Origin: Chionis minor
Lineage: Eukaryota; Chordata; Aves; Charadriiformes; Chionididae
Assembly: GCA_013398295.1 (NCBI GenBank)
Contig: VZSF01003323.1
Location: 124,001-188,000 of the forward strand
DNA: 64,000 nucleotides
Reading direction: 5' to 3'
Shown here: positions 34,201 to 47,900 of the stretch, in pieces
Layout of the letters: each line of letters begins with the position of its first letter
How positions within the stretch are numbered: position 1 is the stretch's first letter
The notes under the pieces: generated by a model
What the model saw: only the letters and a program-made list of their open reading frames with translations
What the model was told of the DNA's origin: nothing
Database searches by the model: none
Position numbers and translations under genes: made by a program

Positions 34201-35905
34201 TCAGCAAACAGCCTGTGCCGCTTGCTTAATCACTGTGGGCAGTGAGTGGCCCTGCCCTGTGGCTTTTGTATTAATGGAAAGCAAATGTCAGAGGGATGTA
34301 AACATCGGCCAGAGGGCCTCGGGTAAAAGCCCCACTGGATATTCACAGCATCACTCTCCTATCCTTTCTCAGAGCATGGCTCCATCTCCAAAGGGTAGTG
34401 CCGGTGAGCCTGTTGCAGGGTGAATTTCTCCCCAGTTTACCCTTGCTGAGGTTTCCCAGGGAGAATTGATGTATTTTGTGCTAAAAAGCCACTTTGTGTG
34501 TAGGTGGCCGGGACCTCCCGCACCTCCCACTTGACCTTGTCCCTGGTCCCTGTCCCTTCAGCCTGGGCAGTGCCCCACGCATGCAGGGCTAGCTGAAATT
34601 CCCTCCCTGGAAAGGGCAATGGAGCAAGCGTTTGCCTTCAGCTCAGGAGAGTGTGACGTGATGTCCCTGGTCAGTGGCCAGGCGGGGAGGGACTTGCTGC
34701 CCTGGGTTCAGAGCGGTGGCGTCAAGCTGGTTGGCACTGGGAGAACACCAGGAGACACTTTCCTGGGGGGTCATATCTGGGCAGGAGGGACGGCTGTTAA
34801 AAATAAACAGGGTGACAAGTGGCAGGAGGAAGGAGCCACCTCTCGCGTCCCCACAGCCCTCACTGGGGAAGGGGGAGCGGCTGTAAGGCGGCATGTGCCA
34901 CTTGGTGAGCCAAGCATGGACCTGTCTGTGGAACTGATCTCTGATCCCAGCCCTGCTGTGGTGGCAAGCTCAGTTCCTCTCCCAGCTCACCCCAGCGCTA
35001 CACACCCCCTGTCGCAGCCTGCTCCTTCCTTCTCAGCTCATGGTGGAAGCCTAGTGGTCCCAGTGATGGATGTGCACTGGAAAAATATCACCTTCAAAGG
35101 CTGTCAGAAAAAAAGGAGGAAAACTGTTACTGTTTTCAAGGCACCTCCTGGCTTTTCCTGCTACAGACACGTGCTTCTGGAGTGCTGGTGATGCCATGGC
35201 AGAGCCTGGTGCTGTCCCAGTGGCTGGGACTCTCCAGCCACACTTGCTGGGTGGGGACACTGCACTTTCCCACGCCCCACGCTGGGAAAGTGGTCCCCTT
35301 CTGCCAGGTGGCATTGGTGAGGGGCACCAGGCTGGCTGCTGGCAGAGGATGGGCAAATACAAGCCCAGTCCATTCTGCAGAGCAAGTACACGTTGCCAGA
35401 GATGAGGTGACAAGCGGTGGAGCGTTTTGGGTCCTCCGTGCCACCACCACTGGCTTGGAGGCTGATGGCAGGGCACCTCGACTCCCCGGGGGACCTGAAC
35501 AGTAAGCCAGCACCATTTTGCACCTGTGGCAGTGTGATTCCCCATCTCTGGAGCTACAAAGGTCCCAGTGCTGTGGCTGCGCAGAGCTGGCTGTATCCTG
35601 TCCCTGCAGAGACTTCCAGGTAGGGAGAAGCTCCGGAATGCTGGGAGGAGGAGGGGAGAGTGGCCGTCTGCTCAGCTGTGGCTCGCTCTGATGGTCTTTT
35701 CTGAGGGCAGCTGGGGCCAGGGGAGCAGCCGGCATGCAAAGGCAGCCGCAGCGGCCCCCTGCAGTTCCCTGCCCGCCCGGCGGCGTGTCACTTCTTGTTA
35801 GATCAAGGGCGTAGGAGGCTGGAAGTGACCTTGAGAGATGGCATGCCGCTCTGGCCCTCAACCGAGCCTGGAGATCGCCTGGCGAGGGACAGGCTGGGCT
35901 TTGCC
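31218..35905. other. Intergenic, no gene seen
   Basis: GC-rich spacer. Long frames at 31.5-33.5 kb on both strands overlap each other and contain no recognisable domain. Confidence 0.5.
32190..32226. repeat. (CTC)n microsatellite
   Basis: About twelve CTC units. Confidence 0.95.
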
Positions 35906-35946
35906 TGGGGACTCAAACCCCATGAGATTAAGGGTCTGCCCTACCA
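35906..35946 (-). pseudogene. tRNA-Lys(CUU)-like relic
   Basis: On the minus strand GGTAGGGCAGA (D-arm end) is followed by CCCTTAA (anticodon loop with CTT) and TCTCA. It then has a perfect T arm, TGGGG-TTTGAGT-CCCCA (35906-35922), which doubles as a B box. The anticodon stem pairs only three of five bases, and no full D arm or acceptor stem is seen. It is therefore a decayed tRNA or the head of a tRNA-derived SINE, not a working gene. Confidence 0.45.
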
Positions 35947-38900
35947 CAAACCCCACTGCTTTGGGGACATGGTTGGTGTTTAGGGACCTGCTCCTGGGAG
36001 GTCTCCAGTTAAGGCAGTGCTACCCAAACATCAATGCATGTGTTCAGATGAGGGGTTTTGTGTCTGTAAGGGCTGGTGAGAGGACATGCTCAGGGCTGGC
36101 CAGGCGAGGTGCAACGTGCTGCAGTCGTTTGCTGGAGCTGGTGGCCTGCGACTTGTCCCTACAGGTATCTACGCCATGATTCATGTCTCCTGCTAAAGAC
36201 CAGCGTGAGTGTGCATGGAAATCAGCGTGAATTCCTTTGGTTGTGCCAGAGGCAGAAGACTCATCCTCCTCTCTCCTGCGCCTCCTCTGCCCTGCAAGTT
36301 CCCACGGTGGCAGCCCAACAGGTGCTTATCTCCAGGGACATGCGCGTGGGAACAAGGACACTGCCCATCCATCATCAGATGTGCTTGAAAGCACTCGGCT
36401 CTGGTGGGAGGAAATGCGGATGACAGCCCTGTGCCTCCCAAAACACAGTGGCCAGCTCGTTTCACAAGGGGGGGGGGCATTAGTGCTGAGGGTCACGACC
36501 ATGCTTTGAGGCCAGGTTTGGTGCCAGAGTCCCCTGGAAAAGTTGGGCTTGATCCCCCCACCCAGCCATGACCAGCGCCCTGGAATGCAGTTCACCCAGG
36601 AAAGAGAGGCTTTAGGAAGAAAAAAAGGCGACTATTTCCAGTGTGGTCACTACCATATGAATATCATCAGAGCCTTTGTGTGTAATCCTTGGTGACTACA
36701 TCCCGCTGTCGCCTGTTGAGCCCTCGGTGAGGAGATGTGGGGAAAAGACACGACCTAACTGGAAGCAGGCTGTAAATGGAGCTCTCTTATTTCGTTTCCT
36801 TGTACAGCAAAGCCCTCTCGTGGAGGTCGGCAGTAGCTTGCCAGAGAAACGCTGGCTGCTGCGATGTGCTGCTTCTTCCCGGGGAGACCCAGCCTTCTCC
36901 CTGGAACACCATCCCCTGGGGTCCGGCGGGCAGTTATTAAAGGGCTGTCCCATGGTCCCAGCCTGAGAACCCACGGGACGGACGCAAATGTGCCCTCGCA
37001 CCCCTCAGTTGCCCATCTGCACATCAGCTTTGCATGTCTGTGTTTCACCTCGTGAGGAGTCTCGGGTTTTTCCAGGGAGCTGCTGAACCTGCTCTCCTGG
37101 CTCTGTTAGGAGATGGTGGAGGGCACCTGGTGGGGCGGCCCAGTCCCTCAACTTGTGCCATAGAAGGGAAAGGTTGTGACTTTGGCTTTCCTTATGGGCT
37201 ACTGCTTTTAAGGACACCTCAAGACCCCTTACTCTGTAGCATCTGTCACTGGGATCTGTGACGCCAGGATACTGGCGTGGAACAGCGTGTGCTTGCTCCA
37301 GGGCTGGCACTGCCTGGGTCTGCTCCAGACCCTGCATGCATTGCCACGCTCTTGGCACGGGTATTTCCCTGGGGCTGGCAGTGGATGGTGTCAACCTACT
37401 TTCCTTCTGGAGGTGTAAGGCTCCTTGAGAGAGCTGCCATAGCAGTGAGTGGCTTTGTGTTACTCCGCATGCCCTGGCAGGGCCCCTTGTCCTGTTTGCT
37501 GGTCCTGGCTGCTGGGTCATCACTACCCTGGGGTGACACCTGAGCCTTATTTACTGCAGCGTATCTCGGTTCACCTGGGAGCATCACTGTTAACAGTGGC
37601 GTGTGTCCCCTGGGCTGCCCACACCAGCTGTGAGCAATGGCCCATCACTCAGTATCTCTGCTCCTTCCCCCAGCCTGTGTCACCTGCTTGCAAGGAAGCA
37701 ATGCACGCAGCCTATTTGGCTCCTTAAATCCAGCAGAGACGAGCCATTGTTTCACCTGTAGGGCAGGCTAGCTAACGGCAGGGTTGTGAAGCACCTCATC
37801 CTGTCTTTCCACCCACACCCTATACCAAAGGCTATATGTAAGGTCAGCTCAGGGCTCTTAGTTCCTAGATGGGTTGCCCGGCTCATCTGGGAGACCTCCT
37901 GGTGCTTGAAGGCCAGGGAGCATCGTCAAACTGAAACAGCATCTACTGCCCTGCTTATGGCTGAGGATGAAGAGTTTGGGTAAGGCTTGATCCTACAAAG
38001 CATAGGGTGTGGGACTGGTGGGTTCTGTGCTGAGCTCTGGGGGTCTTTCCCACATGTTGTGCTGCTGGAGCTGTGGTCCTGTAACTGCTGTAGCATGTGG
38101 CACCGAATGCCACATCGGTGGCACATGTGGCAGTGTCCTTTGTCTGGCTATATATAGCATTTAAGTGCCCGGAACAGCAAACAAGTAGCTCCAAGGGATT
38201 ATTTGCATTTTATTTGGAGGCACCAATTAAGGGTTGCCTTGCACATATCACTCCTTTGTGAGCCCCCAGGTTTAATTCCAGCCTGAGTAATTGCATCCTG
38301 CTGCCATCAAATGCCTCCCCCTGCTACAGCCCCCTGCCCTTGGTCTCCTGCGGCCCCCAGCAAAGTTGGTATTTTTCACTTGGGAACCCTTTTGGTGCTG
38401 CTGGCAGCAGCTGGGTGCCCTTCCACCCCAGTCCTGGCTTTGCTACGGTGGTGGCGAGGGTTGCCCTTGTGCTTTGGGGGCACTGATATCTCGTGACTAC
38501 TAAAAATCCATTGAATCCCCAGGAACCAGCCTTTTTCTTTGCACTGCCCAAGCGCTCAATTCCCTTTGTCCTGACTGAGTTTAATTCGCCACGTTGGGTA
38601 TGTTTAAGTAATTTTCTTGCACTTCTAGTTACACAAAAATTGTTATGCCGGTTGCATTTAAATTGTACAGTTGCCACCTCCTCGCCTGGGGGCTGATGGC
38701 AGGCTGTGTAAATATTTAGCGTTTCTGCTCAACTGACATCAGCCTTTTGGTTTCTCCATCCCACCTTCTCTGCTGGTGCTTTGCACGCTATGGACTTGAG
38801 CGGGGTGTCTGCAGGGGCTTGTTCCTTGATCTCTGCGGGTGGCTCTGGGGCTGACTTACACCCCGTTGGGGGTGATGGGTAAAATATCACTAGCGCATTT

Positions 38901-41900
38901 GGGTGAAGATTGGGTGCATTTGTCTGCCTGTGCATGTGAGGAGCAAAGCAATGCAACGTCTTGCTGCAACAGTGGTCAAGGGCAGGTGATTTTTTGCAGC
39001 TGGGTCACTGGCGTGAGACTTTGGTGACCTGGTGAGGTTGGATTCTGGTGGGCTGTGGAGGGGGAGCGGGGCTGTCCGTGGGCTTGTCTCCCGCGGAGCA
39101 TCCCCTGTACCCACCGCAGGCATTTTTGTTCAGAGCCAGGGGGGTCCCTCAGAAGCACTGGTCCTTGGGTGTGCCATGTGCCTGGTGATGTCCCCTCACC
39201 CTGTGGAGCTGGGATGTGCGTCCTCCGTGGCCAAGCCGGCAGATGGGGCTCCTGCCCATGGCGAGCTGCTCCGGAGGAGGCTGGAGAGCTGGTCATCCCT
39301 GGGCAGGCAGTGCTGGCAGTGACCCAGGGATGCTTGCTGGCCCCAGTCCCTCACAAAGGAATTCTGATCCATTGCATGGGCTATTTTTTTTGGCATCCTA
39401 ATTATCTCACAACAGCTGAATGCAACACTTGCTCGAGGCTTTCCTTCCTTGCAGCAGTGAGCCTTGTTATACACGTGGTCGCTTGGGGTGAAGGGGTCCT
39501 CAACCTCTACTCAACTTCACCTCCCATTTCCTGGCCCAAGTCCCACCTTTGAGTTGCTCCTAGCCATGCAGCAGGGAGGCAAGGGGATGTCTGGGAGACC
39601 CATTCTCCTTGGGGGGTTCCTCATGGTGGGGTTGCACCGTGTAGGATTTATGTAGCAAGTTGTCAGGTCTCGGTGCCATTGGGTGGGTGTTTCTACCCTT
39701 GAGCAGTGTCTTTGGCCATTTCTGCTGGGCTGGAGGCTGAGCTCTGGGGAGGACCAGGTTAGAGGGGAAGCACGCCGCTCCAGTAGCTCCCAGGCAGGCT
39801 CTGCTCTGCCAGCACTGGAGCATGTGTTTGCTATCTGTTTGGCATCTTGTCCTCGACCTTTTTATAAACTAGAAGTGGTCTGCAGCCAGGCACTGGTGAT
39901 GGACCAGCACAAGGTTGCTCCATGAAGACTTCAGGTCAGGAGGACCCTGTGGCTGAATGCTCATGTCTCATGATGTTCCCGCTGCGCCTGAGCACCCTTG
40001 GGCTGCTCCTCTGCCTGCAGCCATATGGGATGTCCCACCAGCAGCAGCTACCTGGCTTCTTGCCTGCTAGAAATGTGCCCAAAGCCATCTCCAGGTGCTG
40101 TGCTTTCAGACTCGTCTCTCTGCAATCCAGGAGCCTGGTTGCTCCAGGGTCTCCCTGCTCCTCTCCTCTGACGGGTTGTGGCACCCTCCCTCTGTGAGCA
40201 CCTAGACACAGCATTCATTTTAATTGTTCAGCAACATGCCCTTCTTTGATCAATAAATTACCCTCTGCCATCTCCAAAGTAATAAAATAAAAACCTCATG
40301 GGCGTAGAATGAGTTGATTGAAATTAATGATTTTCTTGTCGTCTTGCTTGAGCTGTAAAACAGCCTCTTCCAGCCCCTGTCATTCCTGGTTCCTCACTGC
40401 TCTTGTCCTGCTCTGCAGCTCCCTGGGGAGATCTCTGCTCCAAGGGACTTGGTGTCTTGAGGAACAGCCTGGGGCATCTGGGACTGGGACCTGGGGTCAC
40501 CAGACAGCTGGAAGATGGTCATTAGCATCATAAGCTGCTGTGCTGTCTGGAAAGAGCTGCTGAGCTCAGTTATCGTCTTGGAGGGGGAGCAGGAGTGCTT
40601 TATGCCCCATCTTACGCATCTCTTGGTGGCAGGTGGAGGAGGCTAGGGGCAGGTCTCCTCACCAGGTCCTCTGCCCCCTGGACCATGCTGCTGGAGATTC
40701 CTCCTATTGTCAGTTTACCTGCTGGGTACTTTCCGGGGTGGGGGGGAAGAGCAGGTCTGTGGGAGTGACTGAGGCTCTTTTGCTACAAAAATCATCGGAG
40801 ACTGGGAGAGAGCGTGTGGGAATTACTTGGTTTTGGACTCTGATGTGAGATCTGTGGGACTTCAGCTGGAGGCAGCAGGGTCCAGACACATGAGCTGTGT
40901 GGAGTGGTGGTAAGCAGGGAAATGCCTTGCTGCGGGGTGCTGTGGATGCTTTAAAAATATATATATATATAAAAATTGGAGCTCCAGGTGTGGTGAAAAA
41001 GTCTGGAAAGAAAGGACCATGGAGGCTAGTCAATAAAAATGATCCCCTGCTGAACCTCATAGAGCATTTTGGGGAAGCATCACTGCATGTTTGCCCTGTT
41101 CTCACCCGCTCCTCTAGGCGTGCTGGCTGTGGCAGGAGGTAGGGTGGTGGGTTAGATTTGGGCTGCGCAGCCCAGCTGCCCTTCGGAGTTGGAGGATGTC
41201 AGGCCTCCTGCTTTCTGCCTGGGCTGCAAACACCGTTTTGGGGCATGATAGGAGCTTGTCCTTGTGCTGTGCCACAATGTTTGCTCTGGGGGGCAGTGGG
41301 TCACTAGCCCATCTGTTTTTCCCTCCTGAGCATTCCTCCTCACTGGCAGCAGTTGCAGTGGATCTGAGCAGTCATTTTTCCTGGCTGCTGGGGATGACAC
41401 CCGCTGCCTTGCATGGTGAACTCAGTGGTTGCCTCCAAAAATATCTGGGAAGGTCTGCCTTCCTCATCCCTGGCAGTGCTCAGGCTCAGAGGTGGGACAA
41501 GCTGCTCATGGAGCTCCTCAAGAATGCTGAGTGGTGGCAGGTTTGGGGTTTGCCTGATGATCCCCCTGCAAATAAAGGCAGGTTGAGAGGTGCCGAGCAG
41601 ATCCACTGACTCCCAGATGTGGATTTGAGGGAAAGGGGACCCGTGCAATACATCTCCCTGCCTTCAAGCTCCTGTTATTTGTCCTCTGAGGTGGCCAGCG
41701 TGGTGCTGTATGGCTGGGTACATAAGCCAGCAGCAGTAGGTTTTAGACAGGAAAGGCAACCTCCCCACCTCTTTGTCCCAGCCCTGCGAGGAAAGGCTGC
41801 ATTTAGCAATTTTCTGCCCTCTCTCTGTGATCTCCAGTTGTAAGTAAGCAGAAGGCTGCTGGAGCAGAAACCAGATTGCTCCATGAGGGCAATTTCAAGT

Positions 41901-44900
41901 ACTTTTTTCCAATGTTGCTTTTTTTTTTTTTGACATGCGGATTATTCAGAGATCCTGCCCAAGTACTTGCCAGGGTGGCATCCCAGCCCACCCATCCTCT
42001 GGAGAGCAGCCCCGTGCCCAGCATGGTCTCTGGCAGCAAGGGGAATTGCATACGCATGCGCTGGGGACACTGGTGTTGGACTGGGAACATGGTGCACTGA
42101 GAGCAGGCTGCTCACCTGGGAGGTACTGGCCATTTTAGGATGCAGACCTCCTGCTTGCAGGTATGATAAGGTCTGCGTGCACTGTGGGGTGGTGGCAATG
42201 GCCTCAAAATGAGCATAGGTACAAGGAAAGGTGGAAAAAAAAAGAGCAAGGCTTGGTCTTTCCTTGTCTCAGAGTGGTCCGTGTGCTGTAAGTGGACAGC
42301 GTGGCCTTCCCCGGCTGGGAGGGACCTTGCTCTGAGGCTTGTCCCTGTGTGACACCTGGGCCATGTCTGCTTGCAGCCCTGCTGTCGGGGTGACTCATGA
42401 CACCAGGTGCAGTTATTGGAGCACAGAAAAGTTGCTACATCTCCTTGGTCTCCCTCTGTTCTGACAAAACAGCGCCCAGGCCATGCCCTTGCCAAGGATG
42501 CCCAAGTCCCTGGGTGGCAGCTCTCTTGTGGACAGCCCAGTGGAAAGCCACCGGGGAAGACCACCCTGTGGGGACACTTTTTGCCCACCCTCAGCCAGCA
42601 ATGGATGCTCTTCACTGCGCATGTCACTGTTTTGTTTGCCGCTCCCTTGAGTCCTTGCTCTCAATTAGGTGCGTGGTGATGAGTCCCGCAGGTTAATTGC
42701 ATATTGTGTCTAAAAAACAAAAGAGAATATCTGTTGATTGTTCTAAACTCATTGTGCTCTGGTATGAATTCAGAGCTGTTGTTTTCATTGGCTTTTGTTG
42801 CAACAGAGACAACAGAACCACTCTGAGTTCCCTACCAATCATCCCGGTATTGCTCACTCCTGAGTCCTGGCTCTTTTCAGTCTCACCATGGCTGGGACCT
42901 CTGCAGTCACCTGTTGGCCTGATGCCCTGGTCTGCTCCTCTCTGTCACCTATGGAGCTGGGATGAGTGGTGTGCCAGTCTTACCTAAAGCTGAGGCTTCT
43001 CCAAGCACCAGCTGAGCCCTGGTGGAGCTGATCCCACCTCAGCATCCCCCAGCCAGCAGCTTGTAGAGCCCAGTGCTGTGCTTTTGCTGCATGCTGCTCT
43101 GGGGACATCTGCAGCGCTTTTGGCAATGACACTGAGGCCTCCTCCATCTTCTCTCAAAGGAGCCGCAATATGTGTAGTGCCCAGCAATGAGTGTGTGTGA
43201 ATTGGTTACTGCCTTGGCCAGAGAACTTTGGTCCTCTGTCAACAAAAGATGTCACCTGCCCTTACGCTGCTCATGTACCTGGTGTGGGCTCTGTAGTCCC
43301 AGCCACAGTTGTTCTGGTTCCCATACAGCCACACCTCTGGGCTCTTAATGCCACCAGATGCTTGGACTGGTCCCCAGTGCTGAATTTTGGGTGTGCTGAT
43401 TGTTACTTGCTCCTGTTTTGTACCGGATGTCCTCACTGGTTCCTAATGGATGAATTCAGTTTATGGCTTAGGAGGCTGATGATTTGGTTTTCTTAACCTC
43501 TTGTTCAAGGAGATTTGGGCTGAAGCAGTTAACAAATGCAGATAAATTGCAATATTCTGTCTCTTTCTTGGAATTCTTGCTGCAAGCTACGCGCAGCTTG
43601 GGGAACCACTTCCAATGCAGAAGGCCTTCTGGTATAGGTCTGTTGTGAGTTCTCCTAAGGGCTTGTAAAATCCTGCTTTTATGATTAAATGTGCTTTTGT
43701 TGCTGTAATGAAACTGTCTGTTGAACGTTTCTTGAAGGTGAAGGTGACACCTCCTGTGACACGATCTTCTGGTACCGTTGTGTAAACCCTCTTTGTAACT
43801 GAGAAATTGGACTTTTTTTGGACATAGCTGTCTATGGGGCAGGGCAGAAATTATTTTGCTTGGCACTTGAGGCACGGGAAGCCTGCAGACTGCCTCATGA
43901 ATGGGCATGGGAGGAGCACGTGTTCTAGGGAAGGCGGATGAAAATTCAGGTTGCATCAATTTAGTCTTCCTTGAGCTGACAAAACAGTTTTCCCCACTTG
44001 AAAATTGCAGCACTTCAACACTCAGCTGTCTCAGATGGCAAATAAAAGGTAGTTATTCAGTATGGAAATTTTGAGTTGCATTTTGGAGTGCTCCCAGAGT
44101 TGAAATCCTCGCGCTCCCGGCTGCACTGAAGTGACCTGAAATGCTGGATCCGAGCAAGCACAGCCCTGAGCTGCACCTCACCTGGCAGCACAGTCCGTGT
44201 GAGGGAGGTTTATCTGGTGGCTTGTCCCCCGCTGTCTGCTTGGGTGATGCTGTGGCAGAGAAATGCAGCTTCATTTGCCAGCACAAACCGTTCCTGCCCT
44301 CCTAGATTTGCACTAAAGCCCCCCAGGCAGGTAATAAATATGGCCCTGGGGGTTCCTAAGGCAGTATGTGCTATTAAGACGGGGAGGGGTTTGTGTCTGC
44401 TGGGCACCTGTACCCTTGGGGTGGTCTTGGTCCCTAATAACCCAAAAAGGCTTTGCAACCTTGACGGTTCTTGTTGCCACCAGAGCCTGGCTTAGGGCTT
44501 TTGCAAGCCCTGCCTTGTTCTGCATCCTTTTCCTTGGCAGGAGAGCAAGGAGGGACAGCCCAGGAGTCCGGGAAAGGCTGGTGCCACAGCCTTCCCCCCA
44601 CTGCCACATCCCCAGTCTGCGGGCAGAGGCTTTTAATGGGATTTTGGGTGGTGATGGCTGCATCTGTCTGCCTTTCAGCTGTAGCAAGATGTCCTTTCAC
44701 TGTCTGTGCCTTACAGGCTTTCTGCTGCTTTGGGGTGTCCCGCTTGGCTCGTTTCTCTGGCAGTATCTCCTTGAAGGGAGTAATTAGCTCTGTGCTAGAT
44801 CAGTCGATATTGCAGCCAAGGTAAATGGAAGGGAGCCAGGGGAGAGGAGCATGATGCTGCCACGTGTGTCAGGGTGGGGGGATGAGACCCCCTGGGGACT

Positions 44901-47900
44901 GGCCGAGCTAATCCTCTCTGCTGGTCGTAATTACAGGCTGGCCTGGCAGGAGACCCTGTGGGCAGGATTGCTCCTAGGGCAGAGGAGATGGCAGGAGAGC
45001 CACAGCTCTCTCAGCAAATGAGCCACCTGAGGGCTCTGAAGAAGATGTCCTTTGCTGTGCTGGCGATGCCCTATTCCCAGGCCTGGGGGTGAGCTAGTGG
45101 GGGAAAACAGCCTTTTCGGGCTTGAAAGATAGTTTTCCCAAAGCAATGGGCTGTCCAGTGCCCTTGGAGGCTCATGGCAGCCGGAGCGGCTGTGTCCAGC
45201 CTCATCCAAGGAGGTCTGCCCTGTGCTGAGAGGTCTTGGGGTGCCCATGCACCCACCCTCCAGGAACATGCAGCTGGGAGGCATATATGAGAAATGGAGA
45301 GAGCCCCAGGCTGCAGCAGGAGAGGCAGGGCAGGACCTGGGTTGGGGCTGTAGCTGCCTCGTGGGAGCTAGGGTGGCTCTGGCTCCTGCTAAAGCCACCC
45401 AAGGAGTTTGCTTTGCCACGTGATGGGGAAATGGTCTCGGGAGCACTGGCACAGCTGTGTTGTTGTCAGTTGAAAATGAGAAGAGAAAAAGTACCCCCCT
45501 CGGTGTTCATTGCAGAGTAGGGAGGAAAAGGAAATGAATGTTCTCCTTGGGCTTTTTCTGAGGGGATAAGAGGAAAAAAAAACCAGGAGCAGGAAAAGCC
45601 AGGAGAGGAAATGATTCATATGTTTAATTCACCCTCCAGTTCCTATTATCACTTTTTATTTGTGCTCCACGGCAGCATTCAGAGGCCCCAGCTGAGATCA
45701 GTGCCCCAAATGCGTAGCTGTTGCTTAGCCCGGAGTGGGAGGCACAGTGAGGAGGGTGATGAACATCCTTCATCTGCAGGGAAACCAAATCATGGGGTGG
45801 GAAAAGAGCTCTGCTGGCGGAGTAAGGGCTGCACTGAGCTTTCTTCCTTCTTTCCTTCAAGAGATGGGCAGTGAAGAGGGGAGAGGAGGTGATTCCCTGG
45901 GGGACGTGATATAAATTGCCTTGGTATAAATCAGTCTCTGTCCCTGGGTATTTCTGCTATATTTGGAGCCATCCTTGGCTGTTTCCATCATGTCTGTTGG
46001 GCCCCTGACAAACACCTGGGTTGCCTGCTGCCCTAAACCTCAAAGGTCTGTATTTCGGAGCTCTAGCTGTTGTAGCCAAGCTCCCCCCAGGCTGGCTAGC
46101 TGGGAGCTTGCCTGGCACAGGGAGGGCAGCTGCACCCCGGCTATGTAACTGCAGGCTTCTGAGCACGAGTGATGAATGATGTGCTTTTCATAGCTCCCAT
46201 AGTAGGTGCTGGGGGAAAGGGATGGAGCTCAACACAAAAAAACCCCTCAAGGCAATGCCTGGTGGGGCAAATGTTCATTTAACCATCTGCTGTCTGTGCT
46301 GAACTCGTTTCCCACTGAGCAGAGCTGACAAGAAATGAAAGGCATTTGTCTCCTGCAGACAGCAAGCGTTGTCCTTCTGTGGCAGCAGGCTGGAGATGGC
46401 TTCTGCCTGGGGTTTGGAGGCAGAAACCCTCCAAGCGGGGCTGAAGCCCTGGGGATGTCCTCATATGGGGTGTCTCTTTTGCTTTGGAGCTGGCAGGGCT
46501 CAGCAGGCAGTTTTACAGTAGGGGTGTGTGTGCATATAATGAAATGGAAGTTCTGAGATCAATCTTGTGCAAGACAAGTATAGTACAGTATATTCATCAA
46601 GGCAGCACAAGGAGAGTTTTTGGTTGTCTGGGCTTTTTTAATGCAGGAAACAGTGTTTCCTTTTAAAGGAGCTTGTAACTGCTTCCTAGATGCCCCTTTT
46701 TTGTGTTTTGCCTGGTTTGCTGTATCTCCCTTTGCAAGGCTGGGGCTAGCCAGCAAAATGCCTGAGTGCTGCAGCGCAGGCAAGTAGCCTGTCACTCTGA
46801 AGAGCAAAACCTGTTACAGGTTCTAACGCGTTCACAGGGGCAGGTAGGAGAAACACAGGCACTTACAAGGTGACAATTTTGTCTCTGGTCTGTGGAATGG
46901 TGTTACTGGTGGCAATGAGCCCTGCTGTCCCGCAGGACAGGGATCTAGTGCTCATTGCTGAGCCCCGCATCCAGTGCATGCCCCCTGCAAGAACAGTTGG
47001 AGAGGAGAAGCTGGTCCAGGCTCCTGCAGCCCAAGGGGGAGCAAATGCAACCCAGCTCTGGTGCATTTTGAGGGGAAACCACCTCTGCATGGGCCCAGCA
47101 AAACCTTTAATGTGGTCCAGCAGACCATGATATCCGTTCTTCTTGCTTACCAGGTGTAGCATTCTCATTAGCATAAGCATTGTACAGTCCCTCCTAAATA
47201 AGGATCTAATTTGCAACTATCCGGGCTTGGATGAAGTGGATGATCTGCCTGAATACAGGGACCAATGGGATCACTGAGCGGCTGTTGCTTGTGCCAGGCT
47301 GTGCTGCTTGGGTACTGTCAGCCCTGCCTTTGTAGGTGCTTGTCTAGCGAGGGTTTTGGAACAGTTTCCCAGCAACAGTTTCCTCAGCTCCTTGCTGCCT
47401 TCAGCTGAAACTGCCCAAATGTGAGCTGCAAGGGAAGATGTGGGGGGAGAAACAGGCAGTGGAGCGAACTGGCTGAATCTTCTGAAATCCTGTAATTGAA
47501 AGCTGAAGCTTCTCACTGCTTTCTTCAGAGCAAAGCCATCAGCTCTTCTGTGTGTTTTTTGTGACAGCTCTCCAAATCTGATGGGTGTTTTCTGCTGTTT
47601 CTTTGGCTACCAGCTTCTCCCTCTCTCCTTGTGCCCTCGTTACCCATAGGAGTCCTGTTTCCATACCAGGTGGTGCAGGCAGCCCTGGGCATCTTCTCTA
47701 AGGTGAGACCCAAGGGAAATATGGAGGAGCTTTCTGAAGTCCTGCCCCAGTGAGGTGGGTCAAGGTGAGTCCAGCAGGTCTTGCAGCCCAGGTGGCTGAG
47801 GAAGGCAGAAAGCGAGGCGAGAGCAGAGAGACCCAGCTGGGATCGCCTCTTGAGAGCAACTTTTTTTCCCCTTGTTCCATTGCTCAATCCAGGTCTGAAT

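Noticed and set aside
43468..44013. 181-codon minus-strand open frame in a moderately AT-rich region
   Set aside because: Longer than most neighbours for its composition, but I recognise no motif, signal peptide, promoter or splice context. A protein search would decide; a significant hit to a transposase or retroelement protein would revive it.
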